From DATKKM01 sp035542855 (GTDB taxonomy: Bacteria; Chloroflexota; Dehalococcoidia; SM23-28-2; RBG-16-64-32), in assembly GCA_035542855.1 (NCBI GenBank), contig DATKKM010000058.1, positions 1-9,825 of the forward strand: a DNA stretch of 9,825 nt. The letters are read 5' to 3'. The notes beneath the pieces are model-generated. The model worked only from the letters and a program-made list of their open reading frames with translations. It was not told where the DNA came from and searched no databases. The translations under genes and the position numbers were made by a program. Each line of letters starts with the position of its first letter. The stretch's first letter is position 1. Below, one piece after another: positions 7,589 to 9,825 of the stretch.

Positions 7589-8371
7589 TTACCTCTTGGC
7601 TTGAGCTCTGGCGGCGCGCGCGGGCGCCTCTTCTTCGATTGCAGTTGGCATATCGCCGACCCGGGTGCCGATCTCCTCGCCGGCGGCCGCGCGCTCGATG
7701 CTCGCGGGGGCGCGGATGTTGAAGACAACCACGGGCAGGGAGTGCTCCATGCACAGGGTAAGGGCAGTGGAGTCCATCACCTGCAGGCGCCGGTTGAGCG
7801 CGTCTATGTAGGAGAGGGTGAGGAAGCGCCTGGCTCCCGCGTTGGTGTTGGGATCAGCGTCGTAGACGCCGTCGACGTCCTTCTTGGCCATCAGGAGCAC
7901 CTCCGCGTCGACCTCCACGGCGCGGAGGGCGGCGGCGGTATCGGTGGTCATGTAGGGGTTGCCGGTGCCGGCCGCGAAGATAACCACGCGGCCCTTCTCC
8001 AGGTGGCGGATGGCGCGGCGGCGGATGTAGGGCTCGGCGACGGCGGTGACGGCGATGGCCGACTGGGTGCGCACCTTCACGCCGTTGCGTTCCAGGGCGT
8101 CCTGGAGGACGAGTGCGTTGATGATGGTGGCCAGCATCCCGGCGTAGTCGCCGGTGGAGCGGTCCATGCCGGCCGACTCCGCGGTGGCGCCGCGGAAGAT
8201 GTTGCCCCCGCCGACGACGATCGCCACCTGGACGCCGCCCTGCCGGATGCGCTTCACCTGGCGGGCGATATCGTCCAGCACGGCGTTGTCCGTGCCGTAC
8301 GGCTTGTCGCCCTGGAGGGCTTCGCCGCTCAGTTTGAGCAGGATGCGCTTGTAGGCAGGGTCAGCGGACAT
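7589..8371 (-). CDS. pyrH: UMP kinase (uridylate kinase)
   Basis: PyrH is the bacterial hexameric kinase that phosphorylates UMP to UDP with ATP; in other bacteria it is regulated by GTP and UTP. The 260-residue product has the amino-acid-kinase fold motifs: KLSGEAL (13–19), VVGGGNIFRG (52–61), the nucleotide loop GTGNPYMTTDTAA (135–147), KKDVDGVYDADP (163–174) and DSTALTLC (200–207). It is about 20 residues longer than the E. coli enzyme because of a C-terminal Glu/Ala/Arg-rich tail (about 243–260) after the core ends at GTRVGD. The ATG at 8371 places KLSGEAL at the normal distance from the N-terminus; no clear Shine-Dalgarno precedes it. A 147-bp gap with repeats separates it from tsf, and it leads into frr with a 2-bp gap. 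Confidence 0.97.
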   Translation of the reverse strand: MSADPAYKRILLKLSGEALQGDKPYGTDNAVLDDIARQVKRIRQGGVQVAIVVGGGNIFRGATAESAGMDRSTGDYAGMLATIINALVLQDALERNGVKVRTQSAIAVTAVAEPYIRRRAIRHLEKGRVVIFAAGTGNPYMTTDTAAALRAVEVDAEVLLMAKKDVDGVYDADPNTNAGARRFLTLSYIDALNRRLQVMDSTALTLCMEHSLPVVVFNIRAPASIERAAAGEEIGTRVGDMPTAIEEEAPARAARAQAKR

Positions 8372-8400
8372 GTGTGGTTCAGTCTAGCCGACGCGGCGAC

Positions 8401-8439
8401 AAACCTACAAACCGGCGAACCGGCAAACCTACAGACCGG
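8401..8439. repeat. 15-bp direct repeat in the tsf–pyrH gap
   Basis: AAACCTACAAACCGG (8401–8415) and AAACCTACAGACCGG (8425–8439) differ at one base. The spacer GCGAACCGGC-type sequence between them repeats the AACCGG core once more. The element lies about 30–70 bp upstream of the pyrH ATG and encodes nothing recognisable. It differs in sequence from the repeat ahead of dxr. Confidence 0.65.
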
Positions 8440-8458
8440 ACGCGGCGGGTTGGCGCAT

Positions 8459-8508
8459 ACGCCTGGTTGCCGGGGGCCAACGTGGGTTAAGACCCCTCAG
8501 CCAGGCGT
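8459..8508 (-). other. Inverted repeat (hairpin) downstream of tsf
   Basis: ACGCCTGG (8459–8466) and CCAGGCGT (8501–8508) are perfect complements. The stem extends inward by three more pairs, one a G·T, to 11 bp with a loop of 28 bases. Inside the loop GGGT and ACCC around TAAG can form a second small stem. It begins 10 bases after the tsf stop in the direction of transcription. No T-run follows on the minus strand, so it may be a processing or stabilising structure, a Rho-assisted pause, or part of a dispersed palindromic repeat rather than an intrinsic terminator. Confidence 0.5.
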
Positions 8509-8518
8509 CTTTGCACCG

Positions 8519-9025
8519 CTAGCGGCCCAGTTCGAAGCGCGCGAATCGCTTGATGCGGATGTTCTCGCCGGTCTTGGCGATGGCGTCGCGCACCATCTCG
8601 CCGATGGTGATCGATTCGTCCTTGATGAACGGCTGCTCCAGCAGGACGACGGCCTTGGGGTCATCCTTGCTGCCGGAAGGGAGCTCGTCCTTGGTGACGT
8701 AGAGTGTCTCCGGCTTGCCGGCGACCTGCAGGGCGACGGCGGCCACCAGCGCCTTGAAGTCGTCCGTGCGGGCCACGAAGTCGGACTCGCAGTTGACCTC
8801 CACCAGCGCGCCGACGCGGTGGTTGTGGTGGATGTAGGAGTGGACGGCGCCTTCGGCGGTCTCGCGCTCGCCGCGCTTTTCGGCCATCTCGTGACCCTTC
8901 TTCTTGAGGGCCTCCATGGCCTTGTCCATGTCGCCGCCGGCCTCTTCCAGCGCCTTCTTGCACTCCAGCATGCCGGCGCCGCTTCGTTCGCGCAGTTCCT
9001 TAACGTCTGATGCAGAGATTGCCAT
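8519..9025 (-). CDS. tsf: Translation elongation factor Ts (short form)
   Basis: EF-Ts recycles EF-Tu by releasing GDP. The 168-residue product has the N-terminal UBA-like domain (1–45) with the signature LRERSGAGMLECKKAL, and the core signature HSYIHHNHRVGALVEVNCESDFVART (62–87); SDFV (81–84) corresponds to the TDFV motif that reaches into EF-Tu. It is much shorter than the E. coli protein (about 280 residues) and lacks the second half of the dimerisation/core region. This resembles the short forms known from Thermus, cyanobacteria and Chloroflexota, so it is family variation and not truncation. The ATG at 9025 has AGGAG about 11 nt upstream. It follows rpsB by 30 bp, the standard rpsB–tsf pairing. 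Confidence 0.96.
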   Translation of the reverse strand: MAISASDVKELRERSGAGMLECKKALEEAGGDMDKAMEALKKKGHEMAEKRGERETAEGAVHSYIHHNHRVGALVEVNCESDFVARTDDFKALVAAVALQVAGKPETLYVTKDELPSGSKDDPKAVVLLEQPFIKDESITIGEMVRDAIAKTGENIRIKRFARFELGR

Positions 9026-9055
9026 GTGCGGTATTGCTCCTGGTTAGGGTTGGGG

Positions 9056-9825
9056 TTATGCCTGGGGCTCGGCGGCCGGCGCTTCCGGGGCAGGGGTCTC
9101 GGCGGCCGGCTCGGGATCTGGGGCGGTCGCCTCTGTCGCGGGCGCGGGGGCAGCAGCCTCTGCCACGGGCGCAGCAGCCTCCGGCGCCGGTTCAGCGGCC
9201 GGCGCGGCCTCTTCGGTGACGGCTTCGGCGGGCGAAGGTTCGTCAGGCGAGGCGATGTAGCCGGTCTCTGTGTAGGCGCTGACCTCGACATCCTCCGCCT
9301 CCAGCGCGGCCTGGGCCGCGAACTCGCGGGCCGTGAGGCCTTCGAGCACGGCGTCCGCGACCTTGGAGGTGATGAGCTTGATGGCGCGGATGGCGTCGTC
9401 GTTGGAGGGGATCGGGTAGTCGATGACGTCCGGGTTGCAGTTGGTGTCGACGAGGGAGACGATCGGCGTCCCCATGCGCAGGGCCTCGGCGACGGCGATG
9501 TCTTCCTTCGTGGTGTCGACGATGTAGACGGCGGAGGGGAGCGCGGTCATCTCCTTGATACCGCCCAGGTAGCGGTTCAGGCGCACGATCTCCTCTTCCT
9601 TCTGCAGGCGCTCCTTCTTGGGCAGCGATTCGAACTCGCCGCGGGCGCGGGAGTCTTCCAGGCGGACGAGGTAGTCGATGCGCGACTGGATGGTCTGGAA
9701 GTTGGTGAGGGTTCCGCCCAGCCAGCGCGTGGTGACGAAGGGCATGCCGGAGCGGCGGGCCTCGGACTCGATCGCTTCCTGGGCCTGGCGCTTGGTGCCG
9801 ACGAAGAGGATGGTGCCACCCTCCG
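9056..9825 (-). CDS. rpsB: 30S ribosomal protein S2 (5' partial)
   Basis: S2 binds the head–body junction of the 30S subunit. Only the C-terminal 255 residues are in the window; the gene enters at the right edge in the frame reading EGGTILFVGTKRQAQEAIE. The following core includes RWLGGTLTNFQTI, LPSAVYIVDTTKEDIAVAEA, TPIVSLVDTNCNPDVIDYPIP and SNDDAIRAIKLI, all diagnostic. After the core ends at about 9300, the last 80 or so residues form a tail rich in Ala, Pro and Glu (AEPAPEAAAPVAEAAAPAPA and similar), predicted to be disordered and acidic. Such tails on S2 occur in some actinobacteria and Chloroflexota; whether this length is usual for the lineage cannot be judged here. The stop at 9056–9058 is 30 bp before the tsf start. 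Confidence 0.96.
   Translation of the reverse strand, partial: EGGTILFVGTKRQAQEAIESEARRSGMPFVTTRWLGGTLTNFQTIQSRIDYLVRLEDSRARGEFESLPKKERLQKEEEIVRLNRYLGGIKEMTALPSAVYIVDTTKEDIAVAEALRMGTPIVSLVDTNCNPDVIDYPIPSNDDAIRAIKLITSKVADAVLEGLTAREFAAQAALEAEDVEVSAYTETGYIASPDEPSPAEAVTEEAAPAAEPAPEAAAPVAEAAAPAPATEATAPDPEPAAETPAPEAPAAEPQA

Noticed and set aside
7587..7754. N-terminal extension of frr to 7754
   Set aside because: The added residues overlap the 3' end of pyrH in another frame; the ATG at 7586 has a good AGAGG site and gives the standard 185 residues.
8459..8510. Intrinsic terminator after tsf
   Set aside because: The stem is convincing, but no U-run follows it on the transcribed strand, so it is listed only as an inverted repeat.
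7601..9010. 469-codon plus-strand open frame antisense to pyrH and tsf
   Set aside because: It crosses two conserved genes and the repeat-bearing gap between them, with no family resemblance. It is best explained as a GC-driven shadow.

Overview
The window is high-GC bacterial DNA, dominated by a nine-gene leftward cluster: rpsB–tsf–pyrH–frr–uppS–cdsA–dxr–rseP–ispG. This order, a short 168-residue EF-Ts, and a neighbouring Thr-Pro-repeat membrane protein of the 'FGLLP-motif' type together suggest a Chloroflexota bacterium, possibly related to Dehalococcoidia or SAR202. That assignment is inference from gene content; no phylogeny was run.

Layout. Positions 3–1604 (+) hold the 3' part of a surface/membrane protein whose start lies left of the window: about 180 residues of Thr-Pro-rich stalk, then a multi-pass membrane domain. 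It converges on ispG with only 11 bp between the two stop codons. From 1616 to the right edge everything is on the minus strand. In transcription order (right to left) these are rpsB (5'-truncated by the window edge), tsf, pyrH, frr, uppS, cdsA, dxr, rseP and ispG. The gaps between them are 30, 147, 2, 87, 3, 61, 118 and 32 bp, so the cluster could be one long transcript or a few overlapping ones. No tRNA, rRNA, CRISPR array, insertion sequence or prophage gene was seen.

How the genes work together. rpsB, tsf and frr serve translation (ribosomal protein S2, EF-Tu nucleotide exchange, ribosome recycling), and pyrH makes UDP for RNA and sugar-nucleotide synthesis. dxr and ispG are two steps of the MEP isoprenoid pathway; uppS condenses isoprenoid units into the undecaprenyl carrier used for cell-wall synthesis. 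cdsA makes CDP-diacylglycerol for phospholipids, and rseP is an intramembrane site-2 protease. The cluster therefore joins translation to envelope building, a widespread bacterial arrangement.

Nothing here looks like a wholly new system. The most interesting item is the plus-strand membrane protein. Its membrane domain can be aligned by eye to an M50 (site-2) protease, but the zinc motif HExxH is replaced by WDGTQ while an LDG motif is kept. Other points of note are two different intergenic repeats (before dxr and before pyrH), a hairpin after tsf, a long Ala/Pro/Glu tail on ribosomal protein S2, and a Cys-x8-Cys loop in RseP.
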